DNA of 64,000 nucleotides from Azospirillum brasilense (GCF_008365405.1 NZ_QOKV01000026.1:1-64000), one strand, 5' to 3'; positions 1-7,449 are shown, counted from the stretch's first letter. Notes: generated by a model not told the origin, from the sequence alone. Numbers and translations are program-made.

Positions 1-379
1 GCATGAACTCCATGGCGAAGGCGTTCACCCCGGCCGCGGCGTAGGCCGCCACGTGGTCGCGGCTGTTGTAGGGGTTGAGGATGGCGAACAGCAGCGCGCC
101 GCGCTTGATCAGCGCCAGCTCGTCGAGATCCCCTTCCCCGGCCAGCAGCGGGCGCTGCACCTTCAGCACGATGTCGGCGTCGGCCAGCGCCGAGGCGGCG
201 TCCGGCGCGATTTCCGCGCCGGCGTCCTGGTAAACCCGGTCCGGCAGGTTCGAGCCCAAACCGGCGCCGGCCTCGACCACGACGTCGAGACCGAGAGCCT
301 TGATCTTCTTGACCGTCTCCGGAGACGCCGCGACGCGATTCTCGCCCGCGCGCCGTTCCCTGGGTATGGCGATTTTCAT
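1..379 (-). CDS. pntA: NAD(P) transhydrogenase alpha-1 subunit, 5' part (cut by window edge)
   Basis: This is the N-terminal 126 residues of the NAD(H)-binding alpha subunit of the proton-translocating nicotinamide nucleotide transhydrogenase, which couples hydride transfer between NADH and NADP+ to proton movement across the inner membrane. The protein opens with MKIAIPRERRAGENRVAASP, the signature start of the alanine dehydrogenase/PNT N-terminal domain, and continues through the conserved ADIVLKVQRPLL and FAILNPYNSRD stretches. The gene runs off the left edge, so the C-terminal Rossmann part and any pntAB/pntB partner genes lie outside. The start codon is the ATG at 379-377; a clear alternative is absent. 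Family assignment is confident; whether the alpha subunit is split, as in Rhodospirillum, cannot be seen. Confidence 0.9.
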   Translation of the reverse strand, partial: MKIAIPRERRAGENRVAASPETVKKIKALGLDVVVEAGAGLGSNLPDRVYQDAGAEIAPDAASALADADIVLKVQRPLLAGEGDLDELALIKRGALLFAILNPYNSRDHVAAYAAAGVNAFAMEFM

Positions 380-638
380 GGTTGTTGATTGCCTCCCAAA
401 GCAATCGGCAGGACGAGGCGTCAGCGCTCCGGCCTCGACGGCGGGCGGCCTCGGCGGGCGGCCCGCCGGTCAAATTCTCGAATGATGTCGGTGCCGGCCA
501 GCGGCGTGGCGGTGTCCGGCGTCAGGCCCGCAGGGCGGCGGAGCGGTCACCCGGGATGGATGCGGGTGACCGCCTCCGGACCGCCGCCGCCTTCACGTGG
601 AGGCTGACCTTGAACGCTGTCCAAGGCGCCGTCGTCCG
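380..638. other. Intergenic region upstream of pntA
   Basis: This 259-bp stretch separates the CBS-domain gene stop from the pntA start; both genes run leftward, so it should hold the pntA promoter. It is as GC-rich as the coding DNA. I see no conserved small ORF, strong hairpin or recognisable operator in it. Confidence 0.5.
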
Positions 639-1094
639 TCACTGGGCCGCGGCGACGGGGTAGCTGACGACCTCGCCCGCCCCGGCGTCCGGCGGGGCGG
701 CGTCGAGCTGCGCCTTGATGAGATCGCGCACGCTGACCACGCCGACCAGCGAGGCGCCGTCCAGAACGGGGATGTGACGAATGGTGTGCTCGTCCATCAG
801 CTGGAGCACGTGGCGGACGGAATCGCCCGGCGTGCAGCAGACGGGATGATGGCTCATCACCGCCGTGACCGGCAGGGACAGGATGCCCGGCCCGCGGTCG
901 GTCAGGCTGCGCACGATGTCGCGTTCGGAAATCACCCCTACGACCGTGTTGCCCTCGGTCCGGCAGACGTCCTTGACCACCAGCGCGCCGGTGTTTTCCG
1001 CCTTGAGAAGACGCAACGCCGTTTCTACGGTCTCGTTGATGCGCACCGTGCCGATGCGCGTCCCCTTCCGGCGGAGAATGTCTTCAACCCTCAT
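639..1094 (-). CDS. CBS-domain pair protein
   Basis: A 151-residue cytoplasmic protein made almost entirely of two tandem CBS motifs (about residues 8-65 and 75-135). The repeats are visible as VVGVISERDIVRSL and LVGVVSVRDLIKAQ, each ending the typical beta-alpha unit with its RD dipeptide, as in the adenosine-nucleotide-binding type of CBS module. Stand-alone CBS pairs of this size are common in alphaproteobacteria and are thought to sense AMP/ATP or bind partner enzymes; no catalytic domain is attached. The gene reads towards pntA but is separated from it by about 260 bp, so an operon is unlikely. Specific role unknown. Confidence 0.85.
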   Translation of the reverse strand: MRVEDILRRKGTRIGTVRINETVETALRLLKAENTGALVVKDVCRTEGNTVVGVISERDIVRSLTDRGPGILSLPVTAVMSHHPVCCTPGDSVRHVLQLMDEHTIRHIPVLDGASLVGVVSVRDLIKAQLDAAPPDAGAGEVVSYPVAAAQ

Positions 1095-1193
1095 GACGCT
1101 CCTCCTGTGAAGCGATTGTCCGGCCCCTCGGCGTTGCTTCGCTGCGTCGTTGGGGGCGATGGTTTCTGTGTGCGGGGCCGGACGGTGTCCGCC

Positions 1194-2219
1194 CTACTGG
1201 GCGGCGACCGCGGGTGCGGCCTCGGACGATGCCCGCTGCGGGCGGCTGTAGCAGTCGGCGATCTCACCGCGCTGGCGGACGAGCGCCAGAACCACGTCGA
1301 TGGTCGGGGTCGACACGCCGACCATGCGGCCCATCTCCTGGACCACCGACAGCAGGGCGTCGATCTCCATCGGGCGGCCGCGCTCCAGATCTTGGAGCAT
1401 CGAGGTCTTGTGGGCGCCGACGGCGCCGGCGCCGTTGATGCGGCGTTCGACATCCACCCGGAAATGCACGCCCAGACGGTCGCCGATCTCCTTGGCCTCC
1501 AGCATCATCGCCTTGGCGACGGCGCGGGTCTCCGGATCGGAGCAGATGACGTCCAGCGTGGCGTGGGTGAGCGCGCTGATCGGGTTGAAGCAGAGGTTGC
1601 CCCACAGCTTCAGCCAGATCTCGTCGCGGATGCGGTCGAGCACCGGGGCGCGCAGGCCACCGGCCTCCATCGCCGCGCTGAGCTTCTTCACGCGGTCCGA
1701 CTGGCTGCCGTCCGGCTCGCCCAGCGAGAACTTGTCGCCGTAGATGTGCTGAATGACGCCGGGTTCGACGACTTCGGTGGCGGGGTAGACGACGCAGCCG
1801 ATGGCGCGCTCCGGGCTCAGGCCGTTCCACTGGATGCCGCCCGGATCGACGGTGTCGAGCACGCGGCCTTCGAATTCGCCGCCATTCTTATAGAAGTACC
1901 AGTAGGGGATGCCGTTGACCGCGGTGACCACGGCGGTGTCCTTGCCGAGCAGCGGCTGGATGGCGTTGACGACGCTGGGAACGGAGTGGGCCTTCAGACC
2001 GATGATGACGTAGTCCTGCGGGCCGAGTTCCGCCGCGTTGTCGGTGCAGCGGGGGTGGACGACCGTTTCTTCCTCTCCGACGATCAGCTTCACGCCGTTC
2101 TCACGCATGGCCGTGAGGTGGGCGCCGCGCGCCACGAGGCTGACATCCGCGCCGGCCTGGTGGAGACGCACACCCAGATACCCGCCGATGGCCCCGGACC
2201 CAAAGATGCAGATCTTCAT
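1194..2219 (-). CDS. 2-dehydropantoate 2-reductase family oxidoreductase (PanE/ApbA-like)
   Basis: A 341-residue NAD(P)-dependent oxidoreductase of the ketopantoate reductase family. It starts MKICIFGSGAIGGYLGVRL, with the GxGxxG dinucleotide loop at residues 7-12, and carries the C-terminal helical domain with the IWLKLWGNLCFNPISALTHAT motif, where the family's catalytic lysine and substrate Asn lie. The start is the ATG at 2219, preceded by GGGGGAGAGGAAACGGGTT; an upstream in-frame start at 2240 has no such site. It stands alone, not with panB/panC, and it shares an upstream operator with the neighbouring GNAT, deacetylase and OxlT genes. That context argues for a catabolic 2-oxo or 2-hydroxy acid substrate rather than pantothenate synthesis, which is an inference. 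Confidence 0.85.
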   Translation of the reverse strand: MKICIFGSGAIGGYLGVRLHQAGADVSLVARGAHLTAMRENGVKLIVGEEETVVHPRCTDNAAELGPQDYVIIGLKAHSVPSVVNAIQPLLGKDTAVVTAVNGIPYWYFYKNGGEFEGRVLDTVDPGGIQWNGLSPERAIGCVVYPATEVVEPGVIQHIYGDKFSLGEPDGSQSDRVKKLSAAMEAGGLRAPVLDRIRDEIWLKLWGNLCFNPISALTHATLDVICSDPETRAVAKAMMLEAKEIGDRLGVHFRVDVERRINGAGAVGAHKTSMLQDLERGRPMEIDALLSVVQEMGRMVGVSTPTIDVVLALVRQRGEIADCYSRPQRASSEAAPAVAAQ

Positions 2220-2310
2220 AACCCGTTTCCTCTCCCCCAATTATCGGCCACGCGCTGCGCAGCCTTTGCAGTAACCCCAATCAATCAGCACACCGAACAA
2301 ATACGGAGTT

Positions 2311-2327
2311 TGGTATACCAGATACCA
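2311..2327. promoter_or_regulatory. GntR-type operator, copy 1 (upstream of the reductase)
   Basis: TGGTATACCAGATACCA is a perfect TGGTAT-N5-ATACCA inverted repeat with the nested 10-bp palindrome TGGTATACCA at 2311-2320. It lies about 91 bp upstream of the reductase start (leftward gene). The core resembles the TTGGTATACCAA centre of UxuR/ExuR-type GntR operators. The same element recurs before the next three genes. Confidence 0.75.
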
Positions 2328-2473
2328 GATGTCAACTGGCAAAATAGACCCTGTCGAGGGAGGGGCATGATCCGGAATCGGGCGAGAATCCTGGGTTTTC
2401 CAACGAAAGTTCGAGCATGGAAAACCGGACGCTCAGCCCGTCCGGACTCCCGGTTCGCGGGTCCATCCGGTGT

Positions 2474-2500
2474 GCGGGATCAGGTGCGCGGGATCAGGTG
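2474..2500. repeat. Short direct repeat at the end of the GNAT gene
   Basis: The 13-mer GCGGGATCAGGTG occurs twice with a 14-bp period (2474-2486 and 2488-2500). The second copy contains the stop codon of the acetyltransferase gene. It looks like a slippage duplication of the gene's 3' end; no function is suggested. Confidence 0.5.
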
Positions 2501-2976
2501 AGCGGAAGGACGAGCTGGAACGCCTTAACCGTCATGCGCTTCCGGTGATAGAAGCGGTGCGCGTCGCCGCGTTGGACGCCGGAGATGATTTCCATCTGGG
2601 CGCAGCCCTTTTCGCGGGCCTGGGCGGCCAGCCAATCGAACAGCTTGTCGCCCAGACCGAAGGAGCGGTGCTTCGGCGAGGTGACGAGGTCCTCAACATA
2701 CATATAGCGGCCGCGCGACAGCGTCTCGTGAACGCGGAAGCCGCCGCAGCCGGCCACCTCGCCGTCGATGCGCAGGAGCGCCATGTTGTAGCCGTCCTCC
2801 ATCTGGCGGCGGATCTGGGCGGCGTAGGCGTCGGCGTCGGTCATGTGGGTGCGCAGTTCCTTCACCACCGCGTAGCTGTCGGCGATGTCGGCGTCGGTCT
2901 TCGCCAGAGTGATTTCGATGGTGGGCTGGCCCGAAGCGTTCTGAGCAGCGTTCTGTTCGGCGATCCGCTGGTCCAT
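2494..2976 (-). CDS. GNAT family N-acetyltransferase
   Basis: A 160-residue GCN5-related N-acetyltransferase that should transfer an acetyl group from acetyl-CoA to an amine or amino-acid substrate in the cytoplasm. The fold is visible as IAGCGGF-like strand 4 (EVAGCGGFRVHE), strand 5 (MYVEDLVTSPKHRSFGLGDKLFDWL) containing the acetyl-CoA pyrophosphate loop RSFGLG, and the C-terminal HRFYHRKRM motif. The chosen ATG at 2976 follows CGGGAGTTACGCACG; the longer open frame upstream runs through the promoter and operator and is rejected as coding. It is a single-gene unit with its own operator 51 bp upstream. An acetyltransferase next to an acetylpolyamine-type deacetylase under the same operator suggests both act on N-acylated compounds (inference). 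Confidence 0.85.
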   Translation of the reverse strand: MDQRIAEQNAAQNASGQPTIEITLAKTDADIADSYAVVKELRTHMTDADAYAAQIRRQMEDGYNMALLRIDGEVAGCGGFRVHETLSRGRYMYVEDLVTSPKHRSFGLGDKLFDWLAAQAREKGCAQMEIISGVQRGDAHRFYHRKRMTVKAFQLVLPLT

Positions 2977-3027
2977 CGTGCGTAACTCCCGTTTTTTTGT
3001 GTGTTCGAGGGACTCTGTTCGTCTCTC

Positions 3028-3044
3028 TGGTATTTGGTATACCA
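3028..3044. promoter_or_regulatory. GntR-type operator, copy 2 (upstream of GNAT)
   Basis: TGGTATTTGGTATACCA is a perfect TGGTAT-N5-ATACCA repeat with the nested palindrome TGGTATACCA at 3035-3044. It sits 51 bp upstream of the acetyltransferase start, the position expected for an operator overlapping the promoter. Confidence 0.75.
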
Positions 3045-3144
3045 GATAATCCGTGCGGGAAGCAACTGCTCGCATGATGCACCCGCACGAAGACCTTCGA
3101 AAAGACCTCCCAATTGATGAGGGAGCCACGCCATGGCAGCCCGA

Positions 3145-4074
3145 TCAGCCACGCATCAAGGCTTGAAGGTGGGCCGCGCAGCCTTCCGCCAAGCCGATGG
3201 CGTCATAGCCACCCTCCAGCACCGTCACCACGCGACCGCCGCACAACCGGTCCGCCGCCTCCATCAGCTTGCGGGTCGCCCATTCGAAGTCCGGGCCGGT
3301 GAAGTTCAGCGACGCCAGCGGGTCGCGGGCGTGGGCGTCGAATCCGGCGGAGATCAGGATCAACTCCGGCTGAAACTCCTCCAGCGCGGGGAGGATGCGC
3401 CGCTCCATGGCCTGACGGAACTCCACCGTCCCGGAGTGGGGCGGCAGCGGCGCGTTGACGATGTTGTCGGCGACCCCGGTCTCGCTCATCGAGCCGGTGC
3501 CGGGATAGAGCGGCGACTGGTGGGTCGAGGCGAAGAACAGGTCGGCGTCGTCCCAGAACATCGCCTGGGTGCCGTTGCCGTGGTGCACGTCGTAGTCGAC
3601 CACGGCCACTCGGGTCAGGCCGCGCCGCTTGCGGGCGTGCTCGGCACCGACCGCCACATTGTTGAAGACGCAGAAGCCCATGGCGCGGGCCGGCTCGGCG
3701 TGGTGGCCGCAGGGGCGGACGGCGCAGAAGGCATTCGTAGCCGTCCCGTCCAGCACGGCGTCCACCGCCGCGCAGACCGCGCCGGCGGCCCGCAGGATCG
3801 CCGAGCGCGAGGTGGGGGACAGCACGGTGTCGGCGTCCAGCCGGACATGGCCGCTGTCCGGGACCGCGTTCAGCACAGCGTCCACATAGGCCGGGTCGTG
3901 CACCCAGCGCAGCTGCTCGACCTCCGCCTCCGGGGCCTCGAAGCGCGGCAGATCGCGGAACTCGTCGCGGTCCAGAACCTCCCACACCACGGCGATTCGC
4001 TCCGGACGCTCCGGGTGCCCCGGGCCGGTGTCGTGCGCCAGGAAGTCCGGGTGGGTGAAAATGGCGGTGGTCAT
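3145..4074 (-). CDS. Histone deacetylase/acetylpolyamine amidohydrolase family protein
   Basis: A 309-residue zinc amidohydrolase of the HDAC/AcuC/AphA superfamily, which removes acyl groups from acetylated amines. Visible landmarks are HPERPERI near residue 20, the active-site DYDVHHGNGTQ segment (Asp and His zinc ligands), FCVFNNVAVGAEHA, the PLPPHSG stretch, and ISAGFDAHARDPLASL with the second zinc Asp. The length is typical of bacterial class II-like members. The ATG at 4074 follows GGGGAGGAGAGGACTCG. The gene is leftward and divergent from oxlT; the shared operator lies about 100 bp upstream. The substrate is unknown; acetylpolyamines or other N-acetylated small molecules are likely. 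Confidence 0.9.
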   Translation of the reverse strand: MTTAIFTHPDFLAHDTGPGHPERPERIAVVWEVLDRDEFRDLPRFEAPEAEVEQLRWVHDPAYVDAVLNAVPDSGHVRLDADTVLSPTSRSAILRAAGAVCAAVDAVLDGTATNAFCAVRPCGHHAEPARAMGFCVFNNVAVGAEHARKRRGLTRVAVVDYDVHHGNGTQAMFWDDADLFFASTHQSPLYPGTGSMSETGVADNIVNAPLPPHSGTVEFRQAMERRILPALEEFQPELILISAGFDAHARDPLASLNFTGPDFEWATRKLMEAADRLCGGRVVTVLEGGYDAIGLAEGCAAHLQALMRG

Positions 4075-4175
4075 CGAGTCCTCTCCTCCCCTGTATCGAC
4101 GATTTGAAGCTGGTCAATCGCGCGACGGCGCCGAAGCGGCATGCCGTCCCGAGTCGACGCGCACTCTCGCCTTAT

Positions 4176-4192
4176 ATGTATACCAGATACCA
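4176..4192. promoter_or_regulatory. GntR-type operator, copy 3 (upstream of deacetylase)
   Basis: The right half ATACCA (4187-4192) is intact and the left half is degenerate (ATGTAT, two mismatches). The 17-mer GTATACCAGATACCAGA at 4178-4194 is identical to that at 2313-2329 upstream of the reductase, which is the strongest evidence that these are copies of one element. It lies about 101 bp upstream of the deacetylase start. Confidence 0.65.
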
Positions 4193-4207
4193 GAATGGGC
4201 CAAATCG

Positions 4208-4232
4208 CTTTGCTGACGAACCGTCAGCAAAG
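4208..4232. promoter_or_regulatory. Perfect 11-bp inverted repeat, probable operator
   Basis: CTTTGCTGACG at 4208-4218 is followed after AAC by its exact reverse complement at 4222-4232. There is no T-tract, so a terminator is unlikely. The position between divergent genes suggests a second regulator's binding site. Confidence 0.5.
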
Positions 4233-4315
4233 CCACCGTCCAGGCGCGAGAACCCCTATCCGAACAAGGGCCATCAGCGCTTCCGAAGGTGGTAGACCGG
4301 CCCTGCATGCCAAGT

Positions 4316-4338
4316 CTGTTTGTTACGCTGACAAACAG
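4316..4338. promoter_or_regulatory. Perfect 8-bp inverted repeat, probable operator
   Basis: CTGTTTGT at 4316-4323 and ACAAACAG at 4331-4338 form an exact inverted repeat with a 7-nt spacer, 14 bp before operator copy 4. Its half-sites loosely resemble those of the repeat at 4208-4232 (both begin with TTTG and contain GCTGAC), so the same protein may bind both. Confidence 0.45.
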
Positions 4339-4351
4339 CTTGCGCCGAAAA

Positions 4352-4368
4352 CTGTATCTGGCATACCA
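4352..4368. promoter_or_regulatory. GntR-type operator, copy 4 (upstream of oxlT)
   Basis: CTGTATCTGGCATACCA matches 14 of 17 positions of the reverse complement of copy 1. The half-site ATACCA and the CTGG core are kept, and the left half has two mismatches. It lies about 194 bp upstream of the oxlT start. Confidence 0.5.
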
Positions 4369-4562
4369 TATCTCTAATGCCAAAAACGCTCATTCCGGGA
4401 GCTTAAGCCGCCCACACCAAGCGGCCGGTTCCACGGGCAAGCCAAGACGATGGAGTCACCCCGGCACACCACGGGGAAGCCTCCAATCAAAAAAACAAAA
4501 ACAACCCGACTCAAAAAAGCAAAAGACCGCTTCGCAAAGAGATCGCTTCTAGGAGGAGAGAA

Positions 4563-5864
4563 ATGCACCAAGCCCTCACGGAGGCCCCGAAGGGGCCCCT
4601 CGGTGGCCGCTGGTTCCAGCTCGTCATCGGCGTCATCTGCATGTCGATGATCGCGAACCTGCAGTATGGCTGGACTCTGTTCGTCGAGCCCATCGACCAG
4701 AAGCATGGCTGGGGCCGTGCGGCCATCCAGGTGGCCTTCACCATCTTCGTCGTCATGGAAACCTGGCTGGTTCCCGTCGAAGGCTGGTTCGTCGACAAGT
4801 TCGGCCCGCGCATCGTCGTCCTGATCGGCGGCGTGCTCTGCGCCGTGGCCTGGGCGGTCAACTCGGTGGCCGACTCGCTCGCCATGCTCTATCTCGGCGC
4901 GGCGCTGGGAGGCATCGGTGCCGGCGGCGTCTACGGCACCTGCGTGGGCAACGCGCTGAAGTGGTTCCCCGACCGCCGCGGCCTCGCTGCCGGCCTGACC
5001 GCCGCCGGCTTCGGCGCCGGCTCGGCCCTGACGGTCGTGCCGATCGCCAACATGATCCACTCCTCGGGCTATCAAGCCACCTTCCTGACTTTCGGCATCG
5101 GCCAGGGCGCGGTGATCCTCGCGCTGGCGTGGTTCTTGGCGGCGCCGAAGAAGGGGCAGGTTCCGGAGGTCTCCCGCTCGTCGGTGTCGCAGACCCGCGA
5201 AAGCTACACCCCGGTCCAGATGCTGAAGACCCCGGTCTTCTGGGTCATGTACGCCATGTTCGTGATGGTGGCGGCAGGCGGCCTGATGGCGACCGCGCAG
5301 CTCGGCCCGATCGCCAAGGACTTCCACCTGGACGGCGTTCCCGTCAGCATCATGGGCCTGACCCTGCCGGCGCTGACCTTCGCCCTGTCGATCGACCGCG
5401 TGCTGAACGGCGTCACCCGCCCCTTCTTCGGCTGGGTGTCGGACCACATCGGCCGCGAGAACACCATGTTCATCGCCTTCTCTCTGGAGTGCGTCGGCAT
5501 CCTGGCGCTGAACCAGTGGGGCCACAACCCCGTCGCCTTCGTGATCCTGACGGGTCTGGTGTTCTTCGCCTGGGGTGAGATCTACAGCCTGTTCCCGGCG
5601 CTGTGCGGCGACTCCTTCGGCTCGAAGTTCGCCACCACCAACGCCGGCCTGCTGTACACCGCCAAGGGCACCGCGTCGCTGGTCGTTCCCTTCGCCAACG
5701 TGGCGGTCGCCTCGACCGGCAGCTGGCAGGCGGTGTTCTTCTTCGCCGCCGCGGTGAACGGCATCGCCGCCCTGCTGGCGATCTTCGTCCTGAAGCCGAT
5801 GCGCGCCCGCCAGATCACCGAGAGCCTGCCGGCCTCGAAGCTGGCTGCGGAGCCGGCCCAGTAA
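4563..5864 (+). CDS. oxlT: OxlT-type MFS oxalate/formate antiporter
   Basis: A 433-residue, 12-helix major facilitator carrier of the oxalate:formate antiporter family. The N-terminus (GRWFQLVIGVICMSMIANLQYGWTLFV) and the segment YGTCVGNALKWFPDRRGLAAGLTAAGFGAGSA are diagnostic of OxlT-like proteins. The loop DRRGLAAG matches the MFS motif between helices 4 and 5. OxlT of Oxalobacter exchanges oxalate2- for formate-, but this family also contains carriers for other small dicarboxylates and 2-oxo acids, and no oxalyl-CoA decarboxylase or formyl-CoA transferase gene is present here. Start ATG has the near-perfect ribosome site AGGAGGAGAGAA. It belongs to the operator-sharing cluster with the three leftward genes. 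Confidence 0.85.
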   Translation: MHQALTEAPKGPLGGRWFQLVIGVICMSMIANLQYGWTLFVEPIDQKHGWGRAAIQVAFTIFVVMETWLVPVEGWFVDKFGPRIVVLIGGVLCAVAWAVNSVADSLAMLYLGAALGGIGAGGVYGTCVGNALKWFPDRRGLAAGLTAAGFGAGSALTVVPIANMIHSSGYQATFLTFGIGQGAVILALAWFLAAPKKGQVPEVSRSSVSQTRESYTPVQMLKTPVFWVMYAMFVMVAAGGLMATAQLGPIAKDFHLDGVPVSIMGLTLPALTFALSIDRVLNGVTRPFFGWVSDHIGRENTMFIAFSLECVGILALNQWGHNPVAFVILTGLVFFAWGEIYSLFPALCGDSFGSKFATTNAGLLYTAKGTASLVVPFANVAVASTGSWQAVFFFAAAVNGIAALLAIFVLKPMRARQITESLPASKLAAEPAQ

Positions 5865-5896
5865 GGCACCGGCCGCACCATCAGCACCTGAACGCA

Positions 5897-5934
5897 ATCG
5901 GGCCGGGAGATTTCCCGGCCCGATCTGCTTTTGG
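5897..5934 (+). terminator. Rho-independent terminator after oxlT
   Basis: ATCGGGCCGGGA (5897-5908) and TCCCGGCCCGAT (5913-5924) form a perfect 12-bp stem with a GATT loop, followed by CTGCTTTT. It lies 32 bp after the oxlT stop. Confidence 0.85.
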
Positions 5935-5955
5935 GGAAAGGTTTTCGGGAAAAGG

Positions 5956-6162
5956 TCAGAGCCCGCGCGGGAACGACGCCCAGGACGGTCCGCCTTCGAT
6001 CTCCTCCTGCGCCTTGCGCGCCTTCTTCACCCGGCGGAGATGCCGGGGCGACCAGGGATCGCGGACCGGCATGCCGGCGGTGGCGACCTCGGCGGTCAGA
6101 ATCCGTGCCACGACGATGGCGAAGCCCGACAACAGCATGGACAGAAGAACGATGGCGAGCAT
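5956..6162 (-). CDS. Small single-helix membrane protein, hypothetical
   Basis: A 68-residue protein that begins MLAIVLLSMLLSGFAIVVARIL, a single hydrophobic helix, followed by a short linker and a basic cytoplasmic tail (RHLRRVKKARKAQEE). I do not recognise a family. An upstream ATG at 6201 would add 13 residues, but neither start has a good ribosome site. It lies between the oxlT terminator and an aldo/keto reductase gene and is transcribed leftward. Coding is supported mainly by the coherent helix-plus-basic-tail design; a chance ORF in GC-rich DNA remains possible. Confidence 0.5.
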   Translation of the reverse strand: MLAIVLLSMLLSGFAIVVARILTAEVATAGMPVRDPWSPRHLRRVKKARKAQEEIEGGPSWASFPRGL

Positions 6163-6283
6163 GCTTCGAATCCCGGATGAGCCACACGCGGACTCAGGCA
6201 TGCCTGATTCCGCAATGCAGCATACATAGGCCGTTCGGCCAGGGAAATCGAGTCCGCCACCGCAAGCGCTGCGCTTCGCCGCG

Positions 6284-7123
6284 CTACAGCATCTCCAGCG
6301 GGCGCGGCCCGCGGGGCGGCGGGAAAGCCCGGTCGAGGTCCGCGAGGTCCTGCTCGTCGAGCCGCAGGTCGGCGGCGGCCCGGTTGTCGCGGATATGGGC
6401 GGGGTCCGACGCCTTGGGGATGGCGATCACCCCGTCCTGGCGCAGCAGCCAGGCCAACCCGACCTGGGCCGGTGTCGCGCCGTGCCGGTCGGCGACGCGG
6501 CGCAGTTCCGGATGGCGCAGCATCCGCCCCTGCTCGATCGGCGAATAGGCCATGATCGGGATGCCTCGCCCCCGGCACCAGGGCTGAAGGTCGTATTCGA
6601 TGCCGCGGCGGGTCAGGTTGTAGAGGAGCTGGTTGGTCTGCACCCCCTCCCCGCCCGGCGTACCGACCAACTCCTCCATGTCCTGGAGATCCAGGTTGCT
6701 GACACCCCATCGGCCAATCTTGCCGTCGCGCATCAGCGTGTCGAAGGCCTCAATGGTTTCGGAAAAATCGTGGCTGCCGCGCCAGTGCAGCAGATAGAGG
6801 TCGATGCGGTCGGTACGCAGACGCTTCAGGCTGCGTTCGCAGGCCGCGATGGTGCCGCGGCGGCTGGCGTTCATCGGCAACACCTTGCTGACCAGGAACA
6901 CCTCGTCCCGGCGCCCGGCGATGGCCTCGCCGACCACCTCCTCCGCCCCGCCGTCGGCGTACATCTCCGCCGTGTCGATCAGCGTCATGCCGAGGTCGAG
7001 GCCGAGCCGCAGCGCCGCCGCCTCCCGCGCGCGGTCGCGGCTGTCCTCGCCCATGTACCAAGTGCCCTGGCCGAGCACCGGCACGGCGGTTCCCGAAGGA
7101 AGGCGTGTCGTCGGAATGGTCAT
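6284..7123 (-). CDS. Aldo/keto reductase
   Basis: A 279-residue NADPH-dependent carbonyl reductase with the (beta/alpha)8 AKR fold. The catalytic tetrad is visible: Asp and Tyr in LIDTAEMYADGGAEE, Lys in FLVSKVLPMN, and His in LYLLHWRGS. The cofactor-binding end is present as GVIAIPKASDPAHIRDN. The sequence is closest in style to the YeaE-like AKR proteins that act on methylglyoxal and other aldehydes. It is a single-gene unit, 82 bp from the small upstream membrane gene and transcribed away from tRNA-Glu. Exact substrate unknown. Confidence 0.9.
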   Translation of the reverse strand: MTIPTTRLPSGTAVPVLGQGTWYMGEDSRDRAREAAALRLGLDLGMTLIDTAEMYADGGAEEVVGEAIAGRRDEVFLVSKVLPMNASRRGTIAACERSLKRLRTDRIDLYLLHWRGSHDFSETIEAFDTLMRDGKIGRWGVSNLDLQDMEELVGTPGGEGVQTNQLLYNLTRRGIEYDLQPWCRGRGIPIMAYSPIEQGRMLRHPELRRVADRHGATPAQVGLAWLLRQDGVIAIPKASDPAHIRDNRAAADLRLDEQDLADLDRAFPPPRGPRPLEML

Positions 7124-7302
7124 GGATGTCTCCCGTTCCCTTGGCCCCGTCGAAGAGCGTGAGGAACGTTAGTCCACGGAGCCCCCCCTGGAAACCGCCA
7201 CTTGGCGCTATTTCGACGGGCGGGAGAGGCCAACGACGGCATCACGACGAACGGGTCGCCCGCAGCCGGCAAAGGCACCGGACAAATGACGCCTGAAACG
7301 AC

Positions 7303-7329
7303 AAAAGCTCAGCCAAGGGCTGAGCTTTC
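7303..7329 (-). terminator. Terminator downstream of tRNA-Glu
   Basis: AAAGCTCAGC (7304-7313) and GCTGAGCTTT (7319-7328) form a perfect 10-bp stem with a 5-nt loop. Read leftward it ends in a TTTTGTC run, 27 bp past the tRNA 3' end. Confidence 0.75.
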
Positions 7330-7355
7330 GAAACCGGTGCCAACCTGTGAGAAGA

Positions 7356-7431
7356 TGGCGTCCCCAAGGGGATTCGAACCCCTGTCGCCGCCGTGAAAGG
7401 GCGGTGTCCTAGGCCTCTAGACGATGGGGAC
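7356..7431 (-). tRNA. tRNA-Glu (anticodon UUC)
   Basis: Reading leftward the 76-nt gene begins GTCCCCATCGTCTAGAGG and ends GGGGACGCCA, so the acceptor stem pairs GTCCCC with GGGGAC and CCA is encoded. The anticodon arm is CCGCC-CTTTCAC-GGCGG, giving anticodon TTC, and the T-arm contains GGTTCGAATCC. The TCTAGAGGCC D-loop is typical of bacterial tRNA-Glu. Confidence 0.97.
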
Positions 7432-7449
7432 GTCGTTGGCGTGGCGGGA

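Larger units (their letters stand above)
4075..4562. promoter_or_regulatory. Divergent promoter region between the deacetylase and oxlT
   Basis: This 488-bp stretch has no convincing gene. It contains two copies of the shared GntR-type operator and two further perfect inverted repeats, listed separately. The last 90 bp before oxlT, from about 4480, are strikingly A-rich on the + strand and probably form the oxlT leader, ending in the strong ribosome site AGGAGGAGAGAA directly before the ATG at 4563. Confidence 0.6.

Noticed and set aside
597-2501. Long + strand open frame opposite the CBS and reductase genes
   Set aside because: It is the antisense shadow of two genes with clear family motifs, and its protein is Arg/Asp/His-rich with no domain.
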